The notes: a model not told the origin generated them from the sequence alone. DNA of 64,000 nucleotides from Lepus europaeus (GCF_033115175.1 NC_084837.1:88300966-88364965), one strand, 5' to 3'. Shown: positions 36,001 to 47,200, counted from the stretch's first letter. Made by a program: numbers and translations.

Positions 36001-39000
36001 GACTCGGCTGCTCCACTTCCAATCCAGCTCTCTGCTATGGCCTGGGAAAGCAGTAGAGGACGGCCCATGTCCTTGGGCCCCTGCACCTGCATGGAAGACC
36101 CGCAAGACTCCTGGCTCCTGACTTCGGATCAACGCAGCTCCAGCCATTGCAGTCAATTTGGGAGAGAACCAGCAGATGGAAGGAATCTCTCTCTCTGCCT
36201 CTCTTCTCTCTATGTACCTCTGATTTTCAAAAAAATACTAGGTCTTAAAAAAAAAAAAGAGCTTATTTTAAACATGACCAAGACTTTATAAATTCAAAGC
36301 ACAAATTCACCACTACCTGAAAACTGTACCAAGGGCAATGAACTAACATATTGGGTATGTTTTTCAATACCCTGATTTATGTTTAGTTTTGTAGTCAAAA
36401 AGAACACAAACTTGTTTTCCCTTATATCCACTAAAGCTGAGAAAATGCACAATTTTTGAACCTCTCAGGCTTGAAATCCTAGGGGAGTCTTCTGACTCTC
36501 TCTTTTTCATTTTCCTGTCTTCATCTCTTTGTTGCTCCCCTATTCAGGTTATTATCGCCTCATCCCACTGGAAAGCCAACAGCCTCTGAGCTGCTATCTG
36601 CCTCCAGTCTCTTTCCCCTTCCAAATCATCCTGCACGGCACACAAAATTAACATTATTCTACCTGGGATCTGAAATGCAAACTCCAAGGGCAACCCTTAC
36701 CTATTAGTACCAGTCACTGAAAATTCTGAGACTAACTTAGTTCCGTTATATAGTTGAAAACTAAGAATACACGTGAGGGCCGGTTAAGCCTCTTCCTGCA
36801 ATGCCAGCATCCCAGAAGGCCACAGTTCAGGCACTGGCTGCTCCTTTTCTTTTTTTCTTTTTTAAAAGATTTATTTATCTATCTGGAAGGCAGAGTTAAA
36901 GAGAAGCAGAGTTAGAGAGAGAGAGGGAAAGCGAGAGAGAGAGAAAGATAGGTCTTCTATCCGCTGGTTCACTCCCCAAATGACCACAACAGCCAGAATT
37001 GTGCCAATCTGAAGCCAAGAGGCAGGAGCTTCTTCCAGCTCTCCCACACGGCTACAGGGGCCCAAGGACTTGGGCCATCTTCCACTGCTTCTCCAGGCCA
37101 TAGCAGAGAGCTGGATGGGAAGTGGAGCAGCTGGGACACGAACCAGCACCCATATGGGATGCCGGCACCACAAACATTGGCTTTACCCACTATGCCACAG
37201 CACCGGCAATGCCGCTCCTCTTCTGATCCAGCTCCGTTAGTGTGCCTGAGAAGGCAGTGGAGGATGGCCCAAATGCCTGAGCCACTGTACCCACATGGGA
37301 GACCCAGAAGAAGCTCCGAGCTCCTGGCTTTAGCCTGGCCTAGTCCCAGCCATTGCAGCCATTTGAGAAGTAAACCAGTGGATGGAAGATCATACTATCT
37401 CTTTCTCTCTCTGTAACTATTTTTCAAATAAATGAATCTTAAAAAAAAAAAAAGTGAAATACTATATAAAACTGCAGAGCTCTACAAAAACACGCTATCT
37501 GTAAAAAATTATATCTACAGTCCCATGTAATTCAAAGACAATTTTTAAGTATATGCCTATATGATTGACAGTTACTAAATATCTTCATTTCTCAACAAAA
37601 CTTTAACATTCCAACAAATAAAATCTTACTTTTATATTATTATTTTTTTTTTTTGACAGAGTGGACAGTGAGAGAGAGACAGAGAGAAAGGTCTTCCTTT
37701 TTCCGTTGGTTCACCCCTTCAATGGCCACTGCGGCCGGCATGCTGCGGCCGGCGCACCGCACTGATCTGAAGCCAGGAGTCAGGTGCCTCTCCTGGTCTC
37801 CCATGTGGGTGCAGGGCCCAAGCACTTGGGGCATCCTCTACTGCACTCCCAGGCCACAGAGGAGAGCTAGACTGGAAGAGGAACAACCGGGACAGAACCT
37901 GGTGTGCCGGCGCCGCAGGTGGAGGATTAGCCTATTGAGCCGCAGCGCCAGCCAAATAAAATCTTAAAAAAAAAAAAAGAGGCCGGTGCTGTGGTATAGC
38001 TGGTAAATCTGCCATCTCCAGTGCCAGCATCCCATATGGGCGCCGGTTTGAGTCCCAGCTGCTCCACTTCCGATCCAGCTCTCTGCTATGGCCTGGGAAA
38101 GCAGTAGAAAATGGCCAAGTCCTTGGACCCCTGCACCCATGTGGGAGACCTGGAAGAAGCTTCTGGCTCCCAGCTTTGAATCAGCCCAGCTCCAGCCAGT
38201 ACGACCAACTGGGGAGTGAACTAATGGATGGAAGACCTCTCTCACTTTCTTTGCCTCTCCTCCTCTCTCCATGTTAACTCTGACTCAAATAAATAAATAG
38301 ATCTTAAAAAAAGAAAAAAAATACTACCCTTTTCACTACATCACAACTGTTTCTCAAGAGATATATTATTATCTGCAAAGCAGTCTGGGATTATTAAGAA
38401 CATAATGAGTGTACAGTTCTGTTGCCATTTTTAAAATTTATGAATTTGAGAGGCATAGAACAGTGACAGAATGAGACAGAGCAAGCAAGCGTGTGCACTC
38501 CCATCCACTGGTTTACTCCCTAAATACTCACAACTAGGGGTGGGGCAGGCCAAGAACTCAATCCAAGTTTCCCACTTGGGTGGCAGGAGCCCAACTACTT
38601 GAGCTATCACCTGCCTGCCTCTAGGGTGCATTTTAGCAAAAAGCTGGAATTGAGAATGGAATTGGAACTTGAACCCAGGTACTCCAATACGGGGTGCAAG
38701 TGTCTCCACTGAAGTCTTTTTTTTTTTTTTTTAAAGATTTATTTATTTATTTGAAAGGCAGAGTTACACAGAGAGAAGGAGAGGCAGAGAGAGAGAGATA
38801 GGTCTTCCATCTGCTGGTTCACTCTCCAAGGGCCACAATGGCCGGAGCTGCACCAATCCAAAGCCAGGAGCCAGGAGTCTCCACGTGAGTGCAGGGACCC
38901 AAGGACTTGGGCCATCTTCTACTGCTTTCCCAGGCCATAACAGAGAGTTGGAGCAGCCAGATCTCAAACCAGTGCCCATATGGGATGCCGGCACTTCAGG

Positions 39001-40442
39001 CCAGGACATTAACCCGCTGCACCACAGCGCCGGCCCCTCCACTGGAGTCTTAACCATGAGGCGAAATGCCCACCACTATTGCCGTTAAAAAAAACAAAAG
39101 ATTAAGGGGACGGTGCTGTGGCATAGCGGGTAAAGCTACAGCCTACACTGCCTGCATCATCCTATATGGGTGCTGGTTCAAGCCTTGACTGCTCCACTTC
39201 CCATCCAGCTCTCTGCTATGGCCTTGGAAAGTAGTGGAAGATGGCCCAAGTCCTTGGGCCCCTGCACCTGTGTGGAAGACCTGGAGGAAGTTCCTGGCTC
39301 CTGACTTCAGATCGGCCTAGCTCTGGCTGTTACAGACATATGGGGAGTGAACCTGCAGATAGAATATGTCTCTCTCTCTGCCTCTGCCTCTCTATAACTC
39401 TGCCTTTCAAATAAATAAATAAAATAAATCCTTTAAAAAAAAAGTTTAAAATGGCCAGCGCCATGGCTTAACAGGCTAATCCTCCACCTTGCGGCGCCGG
39501 CACACCGGGTTCTAGTCCTGGTTGGGGCGCCAGACTCTATCCCAGTTGCCCCTCTTCCAGGCCAGCTCTCTGCTATGGCCCGGGAGTACAGTGGAGGATA
39601 GCCCAAGTGCTTGGGCCCTGCACCCGCATGGGAGACCAGGAGAAGCACCTGGCTCCTGGCTTCAGATCAGCAAGATGCGCTGGCCGCAGCGGCCATTGGA
39701 GGGTGAACCAACGGCAAAAAGGAAGACCTTTCTCTCTGTCTCTCTCTCACACTATCCACTCTGCCTGTCAAAAAAAAAAAAAAAAAAAAAAAAAAGTTTA
39801 AAATGAAAATCCAACATTTCTTACCTCATGACCTTTACCTTTGAATTTTGTCTTATCAAACACATGCCTTAAGGCTGGAAGTCCTCTCTCTGAAATTAAT
39901 CTGTAAACAGAAACAATTTTGAATCCCAAGTCTTTTAGAGTCATATCCAAACCAAGACTATTAAGAAGAAAAATATTTTCTACTGAACTGGAAAAAAAAT
40001 TTAGAAAACTCTGATCTTTCAATCATCCTAACCAAAAGCTTTCACATTAGAACGATGAATGTAAAGAAAAACTATAAATGCATAAGAAAATAGTGACTGT
40101 ACCTCTGAGCATCCAGCTTGGGTATATTCCTTTTAACTGTTCTCTTTGGAGGTACAGGAACAGGTACTCCAGTCCCTGACTCTAATGAAATATACTGAGA
40201 TTTAGAATTATTTGCACAATTGAAGTAATATGTTTCCTTATAAAACGAACTACATCAGAGCCAATCAGTGGACACCCGAACACGGAACACTGCTTGGAAA
40301 CTCTCTACAGACCTCCATCACGCTCAGCCCCTTCAGCGGGTCTCTCTGGAGAGGCTGGAGGCGGAAAAGGAGGAAAAGTCTCATCTTCTGTATGCTCGTA
40401 ATCTGGTAGGTCAATCAAGCCATCCTCCTGCGGTTCTAGCAT
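24033..40442 (-). CDS. TIPIN: TIPIN, TIMELESS-interacting protein, seven coding exons
   Basis: Exons in transcript order: 40442-40313 (ATG at 40442), 40181-40103, 39900-39825, 33488-33366, 33130-33067, 26763-26557, 24235-24033 (stop TAG 24035-24033). All are GT-AG, phases agree, and the total is 882 nt, 293 aa (human about 301). The N-terminus [17 protein letters not shown], then [14 protein letters not shown] and [17 protein letters not shown], match TIPIN closely. The protein partners TIMELESS in the fork protection complex, binds RPA and supports ATR-CHK1 checkpoint signalling in the nucleus. The ATG has G at -3 and follows only 8 nt of 5' UTR in its exon. Coding sequence occupies about 5% of the gene span; the introns are SINE-rich. 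I see no defect. Confidence 0.96.
24388..24930 (+). mobile_element. Two plus-strand SINEs and a poly(A) in the last TIPIN intron
   Basis: About 24388-24606 and 24642-24845, both diverged. A 21-base A run lies at 24910-24930. Confidence 0.65.
24975..25930 (+). mobile_element. Plus-strand CSINE interrupted by two minus-strand CSINEs
   Basis: The host element is present as 24975-25097, 25358-25528 and 25858-25930, ending in AAATAAATAAATAAATC. The insertions are at about 25098-25357 and 25529-25857; the second is a young copy with a long T run. Confidence 0.85.
25945..26440. mobile_element. Opposed old SINEs in a TIPIN intron
   Basis: Plus-strand at about 25950-26200 and a very degenerate minus-strand one at about 26205-26440, just downstream of the TIPIN exon at 26557-26763. 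Confidence 0.6.
26890..27190 (+). mobile_element. CSINE
   Basis: Head ggggccagcactgtgg, tail (AAAT)n then an A-run, flanked by agaatgtg duplications. Confidence 0.9.
27191..27926. other. TIPIN intron without recognised repeats
   Basis: AT-rich and non-coding on both strands. Nothing recognised. Confidence 0.6.
27927..28275 (+). mobile_element. CSINE ending in a GAA microsatellite
   Basis: Head gccggcgctgcggcg. The A-tail has expanded into (GAA)n at about 28250-28275. Confidence 0.9.
28341..28364 (+). repeat. 24-base CSINE head stub
   Basis: Only the C-repeat 5' end is present. Unrelated sequence follows directly. Confidence 0.7.
28365..28700 (-). repeat. L2 (CR1-like LINE) 3' fragment
   Basis: Contains gtgacatttgagc, cagccatgg and cagggccatgcagga in the order of the reverse complement of the L2 3' end. 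Old and fragmentary. Confidence 0.55.
28852..29168 (-). mobile_element. CSINE
   Basis: Flanked by gcaattaat on both sides. Intact head at the right. Confidence 0.92.
29443..30120 (+). mobile_element. Two tandem young CSINEs
   Basis: 29443-29740 and 29762-30120. The second is flanked by agaaaacaggttcc, so it inserted next to the tail of the first. The (TTAA/AAAT)n tail of the second is long. Confidence 0.9.
30150..30545 (+). repeat. L2 3' end
   Basis: Resembles the L2 end: ggactacacgctgtaagg, then cttatttatccctgaacctt and a gtgctgaatgaac finish. Confidence 0.6.
30707..31400 (+). mobile_element. Two CSINEs in a TIPIN intron
   Basis: 30707-31032 (flanked by ataacttt) and 31092-31400. The tail of the second leads directly into the GGAA microsatellite. 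Confidence 0.88.
31401..31562 (+). repeat. GGAA/GGGA microsatellite
   Basis: (GGAA)n at 31401-31437, (GGGA)n to about 31470, (GGAA)n to about 31523, then a degenerate purine run. It probably grew from the A-tail of the CSINE before it. Confidence 0.95.
31848..32525. mobile_element. Two CSINEs, opposite strands
   Basis: Plus-strand 31848-32145 (old) and minus-strand 32205-32525. Confidence 0.82.
32704..33035 (+). mobile_element. CSINE next to a TIPIN exon
   Basis: Its tail ends about 30 bp from the exon at 33067-33130. Confidence 0.9.
33489..34287. other. TIPIN intron, AT-rich, with a MIR fragment
   Basis: A plus-strand MIR-like piece at about 34082-34260 (caggctctggatcagactga followed by a weak tRNA-SINE core). 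The rest shows no repeat. Confidence 0.5.
34288..34635 (+). mobile_element. Young CSINE
   Basis: ggccggcgccgcggctcaat head, (CT)n and CACTGTCCACTCTGCCTG end with a plain A-tail, the mark of the young subfamily. Confidence 0.92.
34786..35365 (+). mobile_element. Truncated CSINE followed by a complete one
   Basis: 34786-35037 stops before its tail; a second plus-strand CSINE (35038-35365) has replaced or interrupted the end. Confidence 0.85.
35497..36260. mobile_element. Two CSINEs, opposite strands
   Basis: Minus-strand 35497-35805 and plus-strand 35928-36258. Confidence 0.85.
36455..36720 (+). repeat. L2-like fragment
   Basis: ctcccctattcaggttatta and the following pyrimidine-rich sequence fit the coding end of L2. 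Weak. Confidence 0.4.
36776..37455 (+). mobile_element. Plus-strand CSINE interrupted by a minus-strand CSINE
   Basis: Host pieces 36776-36845 and 37208-37455; insertion 36846-37207. Confidence 0.85.
37637..38310. mobile_element. Young minus-strand CSINE followed by a plus-strand CSINE
   Basis: 37637-37953 and 37980-38310. Confidence 0.9.
38432..39070 (-). mobile_element. Old minus-strand SINE interrupted by a younger one
   Basis: The insertion (about 38716-39037) is flanked by ctccactgaagtct and ctccactggagtct. The old element resumes to about 39070. Confidence 0.88.
39105..39797 (+). mobile_element. Two CSINEs beside a TIPIN exon
   Basis: 39105-39440 and 39451-39796. The second is young, with a 28-base A-tail and flanks agtttaaaatg, ending 28 bp from the exon at 39825-39900. 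Confidence 0.92.
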
Positions 40443-40483
40443 CTCTTCCTCTGGCAGAAAGAAGCAAAATTATTTTATTCAGG

Positions 40484-40738
40484 GGCTGGTTCTGTGACGC
40501 AACGGGTTAACCCCCTGGCCTGAAGCGCCGGCATCCCACACGGGCACCAGTTCTATCCTGACTGCTTCACTTCTGATCCAGCTCTCTGCTGTGGCCTGGG
40601 AAAGCAATAGAAGATGGCCCAAGTCCTTGGGCCCCTGCAGCCAAGTGGAAGATCCGGAAGAAGCTCCTGGCTCCTGGCTTCGGATCGGTGCAGCTCTGGC
40701 CTTTGCGGCCATCTGGGGAGTGAACAAGCAGATGGAAA

Positions 40739-40776
<38 letters not shown>

Positions 40777-41290
40777 CTCCTTTCTCTGTGTAACTCTGCC
40801 TTTCAAATAAATAAATAAATCTTTTAAAAATTATTTTATTTAACTAAATCAAATGTTATTCATCAACTTCCACCTACAGCAAAATCCATGTGTTTCAATT
40901 AGTTAAAACACAACTCACACATCATGGAAAGAAGTAAGAAAGATGGCCGGCTTAATAGGCTAATCCTCCGCCTTGCAGTGCCAGCACACTGGGTTCTAGT
41001 CCCAGTTGGGGTGCTGGATTCTGTCCGGGTTGCCCCTCTTCCAGGCCAGCTCTCTGCTATGGCCCGGGAAGGCAGTGGAGGATGGCCCAAGTGCTTGGGC
41101 CCTGCACCCCATGGGAGACCAGAAGAAGCACCTGGCTCCTGCCATCGGATCAGCGCGGTGCGCCAGCCACTGCGGCCATTGGAGGGTGAACCAATGGCAA
41201 AAGGAAGACCTTTCTCTCTGTCTCTCTCTCTCACTGTCCACTCTGCCTGTCAAAAAATAATAAAAAAATTTTTTTTAAAAATTAAAAAAA
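40484..41290 (+). mobile_element. Two CSINEs in TIPIN intron 1
   Basis: 40484-40828 (flanks aaaattattttatt; a (CT)n run at 40741-40773) and 40944-41288 (flanks agaagtaagaaagat). Confidence 0.92.
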
Positions 41291-41344
41291 AAAGAAGTAA
41301 GAAAGATAACAATTATGGAAAGAAGAAGAAATGACTAGGCTAGC

Positions 41345-41440
41345 AATCAGAACTGAGTTCTAATGCAGACCCTACCACTAAATAACTGTATGATAATTTT
41401 ACGTTAACTATTTCTGCTTACCAATTGTGCTTCCAGGTAA
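41345..41440 (+). repeat. MIR fragment
   Basis: gagttctaatgcagacccta, then cactaaataactgtatgata, matches the B-box and core of MIR. Old. Confidence 0.5.
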
Positions 41441-42013
41441 GGTTTCCTTTGAGGAATGGGAAATTGTCTTCATATTGGTAACTTAAAACCATGTTTTTCA
41501 GGACCACCTTAGTCACAGTAATATCGGATACTGCTGGTCAATCCCCTTCTCTAGGAAAATGTCTTCTGTATTCCCCAAGTTTTCTTCCCTCTCTGGACAC
41601 TCCTCCTGAATCTTCTCTGTAGATTCATTTTCTTCTAATCTGACCATTAAGCATCCAGGACTCCATCTTAGGTAGGCCCTCTTTATTCATTTGTGTACAT
41701 GGCTTTAATAATCATTTATTTGCAGATGACTAATTTTTATTTCTAGCCAAGGCCTCAAATCTGAGTGACTTCCCACTTTGCAGCTCTTAAGTATCTCAAA
41801 GGCATCTATCACTCACCACGTATGAAGCTAAACTTCCAAATGTTCCCAGTTCAGTAATGTCCTCTCTCTGGCTTGTAAATCAGAAACCTACAAGTTTATC
41901 TTTGACGATTCTCTCCCCAACCCCCTCCGCATCCTCATTCCATTTCCTAAATCTCTCTTGAACCTGTGTACTTCTCCTTGTCTTGAAAACCACTTCTCCA
42001 AATCGCTTGCTTG

Positions 42014-42320
42014 GGGCCGGCGCTGTGGCTCACTTGGCTAATCCTCTGCCTGCGGCACCGGAATCCCATATGGGCGCCAGGTTCTAGTCCCGGTTGCTCC
42101 TCTCCCAGTCCAGTTCTCTGCTGTGGCCCAGGAGTGCAGTGGAGGATGGCCCAAGTCCTTGGGCCCTGCACCCCATGGGACACCAGGAGAAGCACCTGGC
42201 TCCTGGCTTCGGATCAGCGAGATGCGCCGGCCGCAGCGGCCATTGGAGGGTGAACCAATGGAAGGAAGATCTTTCTCTCTGTCTCTATCACTGTCTAACT
42301 CTACCTGTCAAATAAGTGTA
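42014..42320 (+). mobile_element. CSINE inside L2
   Basis: Flanked by tcgcttgctt and ttgcttgct. Near-consensus head and middle. Confidence 0.92.
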
Positions 42321-42747
42321 AAAAAATTGCTTGCTAGGATTATCCCCTACTTTTGCCTCGTTCAACCCATTTTCCATACTACAATTAAAGGGAAGCTTTG
42401 AAATATAAAAAGCTGATTACACTGACTTAAGCATTCCAGTGAGACTTATGCACATCCACTCAGGATAAAGATAAAACTCCAAGGCCCTGAGAGATCTGGC
42501 CTCTCTTCCACCCACTGCCTCACCTCACACTACTACAGCTGCTGCTTTCAAGGCCTTGAGAGCGTCAATCCCTCAGGCCGCCAGGCCTCTGCAAATGCTG
42601 TTCCCTATCTTGAAAGCTCTTCACTGATGCCTTAATTCTTTCAGATCTCAGACCTCACTTCCTCAGAAAAATCTACTCCAACTTCTCAAAACTCCCTCTT
42701 TAGTAAGTGTTCAGTGTCAAGTACGAGTTTTAATACCACTTGCCTTT

Positions 42748-43065
42748 GGGGCCGGCACTGTGGCGTAGCTGGTAAAGCCGCCACCTGCAGTGCCAGCATC
42801 CCATATGGGCTCCACTTCCCATCCAGCTCTCTGCTGTGGCCTGGGAAAGCAGTGGAAGATGGCCCAAGTCCTTGGGCCTCTGTACCTGCGTGGGAGACCT
42901 GGAAGAAGCTCCTGGCTTTGGCTTCAGATCAGCACAGCTCAGGCCACTGTGGCCAACTGGGGAGTGAACCAGTGAATGGAAGACCTCTATCTCTGTCTCT
43001 CCCTCTCTCTCCCTCTCTATGTAACTCTTTCAAATAAATAAATCTTTAAAAAAAAGCACTTGCCC
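42748..43065 (+). mobile_element. CSINE inside L2
   Basis: Flanked by cacttgcc. Slightly shortened in the middle. Confidence 0.9.
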
Positions 43066-43215
43066 GGTTTCAACAACCTTATTCACTGGGTTCTTTCATG
43101 TTCATCTCCAATCCTAGACTCTAATTCTGCAAGGGCAAACACCAGCTGGGTCTCCTCATGCTGGTACACAGCAGGTGCTCACTCTGGTGCTCGATGAAGG
43201 AATTCAAGAAAAAAA

Positions 43216-44099
43216 CTCCAAAGCTCCTCCCAAACTGAAACTCGTGGAGTTGGATGATCTCTAAAAGCTCACCAGTTCAAAATCTCTATGCCCACGAAGA
43301 CATGAGCAAAGCACCGACTCCCGACGAGGGCCCACTGTACCTGCAGGTGAGCTACCAAGGGCAGCAGCAGGTCACTCATGCCACGCCAGTCCCCAGCTGG
43401 AGGAAGCCGACTTAGCCCTGCGGGTAGACATGAGGTGCACACCTTGGAGGCTGACGGGGAGCTCCGAACTGGATGCCAGCAAGTGTGCGCTCATCAGAGA
43501 GGTGACTCCTACTAATCTGTGTAGTGACCAAGATGGTCACACTTCGCGCCGGGTCAACGGCCACGTGACCGCCTCCTTTGACTCACAGTGAGGCTGTCTT
43601 CCTTCCACCTCTAGTCCTGGACAAGCGACGGTCACAAATGTAACCCCAACTTTCCCACGCTGTCACGACGGAAGCCCCAGCCCCTCGACGTCCCCCTAAG
43701 GTGCCACCCCTACACGACACCCAACTCCCAGCCCTCTCCTCATCCTCGCTCCCCGGCCCAGTGGCTTCTGGTAGCTTTGGGATCCGCATGGAAGGAAGGC
43801 CTATACTTCCAGGAATGGAGAAGTCCCTACCTGTACTTGCCGGGAAGAAAAGTCCTTGTCAAGGTCCCTGCGGGTGCCTAAAGGTCAACCAATGAGGATC
43901 AGACCCGCCTCAACCTTTAACCCCCCTGCCCTGAATCTATAGAAGGAGCCCTCCCAACCTCTGACTTCCCCGGCCCCCGCTCTGTTGGGGCCGGGGAACC
44001 TCGCCCGGGAGCGGAACCCCAACAAACGCCTGTGGATTAATTGATTCGTCTGCCTGGGAAGATTTGTTACGCGCCGGACACCTTGCAGCTTCAACGTCA
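43216..44099. other. TIPIN intron 1 near the promoter, no repeats recognised
   Basis: GC content rises toward the island. No coding signal on either strand. Confidence 0.5.
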
Positions 44100-44660
44100 T
44101 TCATTCACCCAAGGGTCACAGCACGCTTTGCACGTTTGGAAGCTGGGGAGGGGGCCACATCAGGAACACGATCCCGCGGTTCAGGGAGAGGCAGCCCCAA
44201 AACTCTGAGGCAGGTAAACGCGTCCAGCCCTACAGGTCGAGGCCGGCCAGTCCCGCTCGGGCCAGGTCCGCCAGTCCCTTGTCCCCCCCCCCCGCCACTC
44301 CCCAGTCTCCTGGTGCTCAGCCTGCCTCCTGGGCCGCCGCCACCCTCCAGAACCGCACTCGCCCACCACCGCGCCGCCTCACCTCACTGCGAAAGCATCC
44401 ACCACAGCGCGGAGGTCCAGGTCCAGGGGAAACGGCGCTTCTCGCGAGACTCACACCGCGGCCGCGAGAAGAGGACGGGCTGTTTGGCGCCAAATCCGCC
44501 CGCGGCCTGGGCGGGGCCTCAGGGAGCCGCCGGCCCCGCCCCGCCCGCCGGCCCCGCCCCCGGAAGCCGGGAGCTCCTCTCCACGCGTGGCTTCCCGGCT
44601 GCCGTGTGCTCAGACCTTTCTCTCCTTGCTCGCTCGGCGCTGGGCGGGAGCTTCAGGTTT
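44100..44660. promoter_or_regulatory. CpG island at the 5' end of TIPIN
   Basis: GC-rich, CpG-dense and free of SINEs between two SINE-rich regions. It includes a run of C at 44284-44293. Open frames in it are composition artefacts. Confidence 0.8.
44383..44494 (-). promoter_or_regulatory. TIPIN: TIPIN core promoter with E2F and TCTCGCGAGA palindromes, and non-coding exon 1
   Basis: The palindrome tttggcgccaaa (44483-44494) is a double E2F consensus, and TCTCGCGAGA (44440-44449) is the known housekeeping core-promoter palindrome. GC boxes (ccccgcccgccggccccgcc type) lie upstream at about 44530-44562. A donor GTGAGG at 44382 would end a non-coding exon 1 that splices to the acceptor just before 40450. 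E2F control suits an S-phase replication-fork gene. Confidence 0.75.
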
Positions 44661-44805
44661 TAGAATTACATCGGTTTTTAGAAAAGTGAGTGGGAGTAAA
44701 AAGGCTAAAGGAACCAGTCTTGGGTGGGAAACTACCACCTCTGTGGAGTGAGCAGAATTCCTGGAACACAGAGGTTTCACGTTCATTGAAACAATGAGCT
44801 TGGGC

Positions 44806-45390
44806 TGGTGGGCCGCGCTGTGGCCTAGTGGGCTAAGCCTCCGCCTGGGGCGCCAGCACCTCATATGGGTGCCGGTTCGAGGCCCGGCTGCTCCACTTCC
44901 TATCCAGTTCCCTGCGGATGGCCTGGGAAAGCAGCAGCAGATGGCCTAGGTGTTTGGGGCCATGTCTCCCACACGAGAGACCATCCCTCCCGCCCCCCTA
45001 CAACTCTGCCTTTTAAATAAATCTTTTTTTGTTTTTTTTTGACCGAGTGGACAGTGAGAGAGAGAGAGACAGAGAGAAAGGTCTTCCTTTTGCTGTTGGT
45101 TCACCCTCCAATGGCCGCTGCGGCCGGCGCACCGCGCTGATCCGATGGCAGGAGCCAGGTGCTTCTCCTGGTCTCCCATGGGTGCAGGGCCCAAGCACTT
45201 GGGCCATCCTCCACTGCACTCCCTGGCCACAGCAGAGAGCTGGCCTGGAAGAGGGGCAACCGGGACAGGATCGGTGCCCCAACCGGGACTAGAACCTGGT
45301 GTGCCGGCGCCGCAAGGCGGAGGATTAGCCTAGTGAGCCGCGGTGCCGGCCTTTAAATAAATCTTTAAAAACAAACAAACAAAAAGGCTA
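44806..45390 (+). mobile_element. CSINE interrupted at its tail by a young minus-strand CSINE
   Basis: Host 44806-45027 and 45353-45380; insertion about 45028-45352, with tttaaataaatctttt duplicated on both sides. Confidence 0.92.
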
Positions 45391-45881
45391 GGGTTAATCT
45401 AGACACAAAAATGTCCAGCACGTCTTACCTTTTCTACTTTAGAAAGAGAAGTCCAAATGTATTTGTATTTGCTCAAATGCACACATAGCTGGGAGGAAAT
45501 ATGTATAAAAGTGTAGAATGAGAGCTTAATTGTACTTTTTGTGAACATAGAAGCATATTAGCTATTCAAAAAGCTGAATTGAAGAAGACTACTCAAGCAA
45601 ATACATGAAGGAAAAATATGAAGAGCTGACAAAAAGATAATTGGGAAGCATTGGCAGTATTCTCTAGTTTTCTATAGTTTGAGAAATTTTATTAAAGACT
45701 TAAGAGTGGGGCGACTACAGTTCCCAGTAAGGTACTGTGTACTGAATACCCAGTGTAAAGAGGAGCAGGCGGGCTCCAAATATAAAGATGAGGAAATAGA
45801 GAGACTAGTTGCCTGTTTTGATTGGTTAATCCTGGGTGTGAATTATTGCACTGTTCCCCATAAAAATGTATAAGTGTACCA
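45391..45881. other. Intergenic sequence without recognised repeats
   Basis: AT-rich. A short open frame at 45679-45873 has no family features. Confidence 0.5.
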
Positions 45882-46840
45882 GAGCAGGCGCTGTGACACA
45901 GCGGATAAAGCCCTGGCCTGAAGTGCCGGCATCCCGTATGGGCGCCAGTTCTAGTCCCGGCTGCACCACTTCCGATCCAGCTCTCTGCTATGGCCTGAGA
46001 AAGCAGCAGAGGATGGCCAAAAAACCTTGGGCCCCTGAACCAGCCGTGAGAGACCCAGAAGAAGCTCCTGGCTCCTGGCTTCTTATCAGCTTAGTTCCAG
46101 CTATTGAGGCCATCTGGGGAGTGAACTAGCGGATGGAAGACCTCTCTCTCTGTCTCTACCTCTCTGTGTAACTCTGCCTTTCAAATAAATAAAATAAATC
46201 TTTAAAAATATGTAAGTGTTCCGTGTTAAAACAGTTGTGCCAGGGCCGGTGCTGTGGCATAGTGGGTAAAGCTGCCGCCTGGAGCGCCGGCATCCCATAT
46301 GGGCACTGGTTCGAGTCCCAGTTGTTCCACTTCCCATCTAGCTCTCTGCTATGACCTGGGAGAGCAGTAGAAGATGGTCCAAGTCTTTGGGTTCCTGAAC
46401 CAGTGTGGGAGACCCAGAAGAAGCTCCTGGCTCCTGGCTTCAGATCTGTGCAGCTTCGGCCATTGTGGCCAACTGAGGAGTGAACCAACGGAGAGAAAGC
46501 TTCTCTCTGTGTCTCTCCTTATCTTTCTGTGTAAATCTTACTTTCAAATAAACAAATAAATATTAAAAAAAAAAATAAACAGCTGTGCCATCGGTTGGGA
46601 AACCTGCATCCCATTGGGAGTAGCGGGGTTACTGCCTCTGATTGCAGCTCCCTGTTATTGCACAACCTGGAAGGCAGCCAGTGATGGCTCAAGTCCTTGG
46701 GCTCCTGCCACCCACATAGGGGACCTGGATTGAGTTCAGGTCTCAAGTTCAGTGGGCTCAGTCCCAGTCATGTAAGGAGTAAAACAGCAGAAAACTTTGT
46801 CTCTCTGTCTCTTTATCTCTCAAGTTAAAAAAAAAAAAAA
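45882..46840 (+). mobile_element. Three plus-strand CSINEs
   Basis: 45882-46212, 46242-46575 and an older one at about 46590-46840. Confidence 0.88.
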
Positions 46841-47094
46841 TTGGTGAGGATGAACTCCATTCGTTAGAGCAAAACCAGATCGCAAGTAGCCCTGGAGCTG
46901 AGGGGAAAAAAAAAGAGAAGAAGAAGAAAGAAAGAGATAACTCACAATATCAGCTCTACTAAAATCAAAAGGCTTGGCTGTGATCAAATCACTTTATCAT
47001 TCAGAGTCTATTTGCTTTTTGGTGATAGAGAAGACGTGGGTTTGATGGCCCCAAAGGTACTGCTTCAATGCAGTGCTGAAGCCCAGAGTAAAAC

Positions 47095-47200
47095 ATCAAC
47101 AGGTATTTATTGACTGTTAATGTGACATAAGTAATCAACCAAAGTCCTCGCTCTTCATGAGCTTACAGTCCAGTTGCTGCGATACGTTCTGAACACATGG
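47095..47200 (+). repeat. Old LINE/MIR-class fragment
   Basis: aggtatttattgactgttaa and cttcatgagcttacagtcca recall a widespread ancient mammalian repeat. Family uncertain. Confidence 0.4.

Larger units (their letters stand above)
33067..40181 (-). other. TIPIN: Swi3/TOF1-type domain of TIPIN (residues about 60-157)
   Basis: The conserved core spans four exons: [60 protein letters not shown] and [20 protein letters not shown]. This is the region that contacts TIMELESS in the family, and it is nearly identical to the human sequence I remember, in contrast to the tail. Confidence 0.93.
41700..43215 (+). repeat. Long L2 copy broken by two CSINEs
   Basis: Pieces recall the L2 3' coding end and UTR: aggataaagataaaactcca and atctggcctctcttccaccc, then cagatctcagacctcacttc, ending acagcaggtgctcactctgg and gatgaaggaattcaa. 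CSINEs at 42014-42320 and 42748-43065 interrupt it. The 5' limit is uncertain. Confidence 0.65.
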
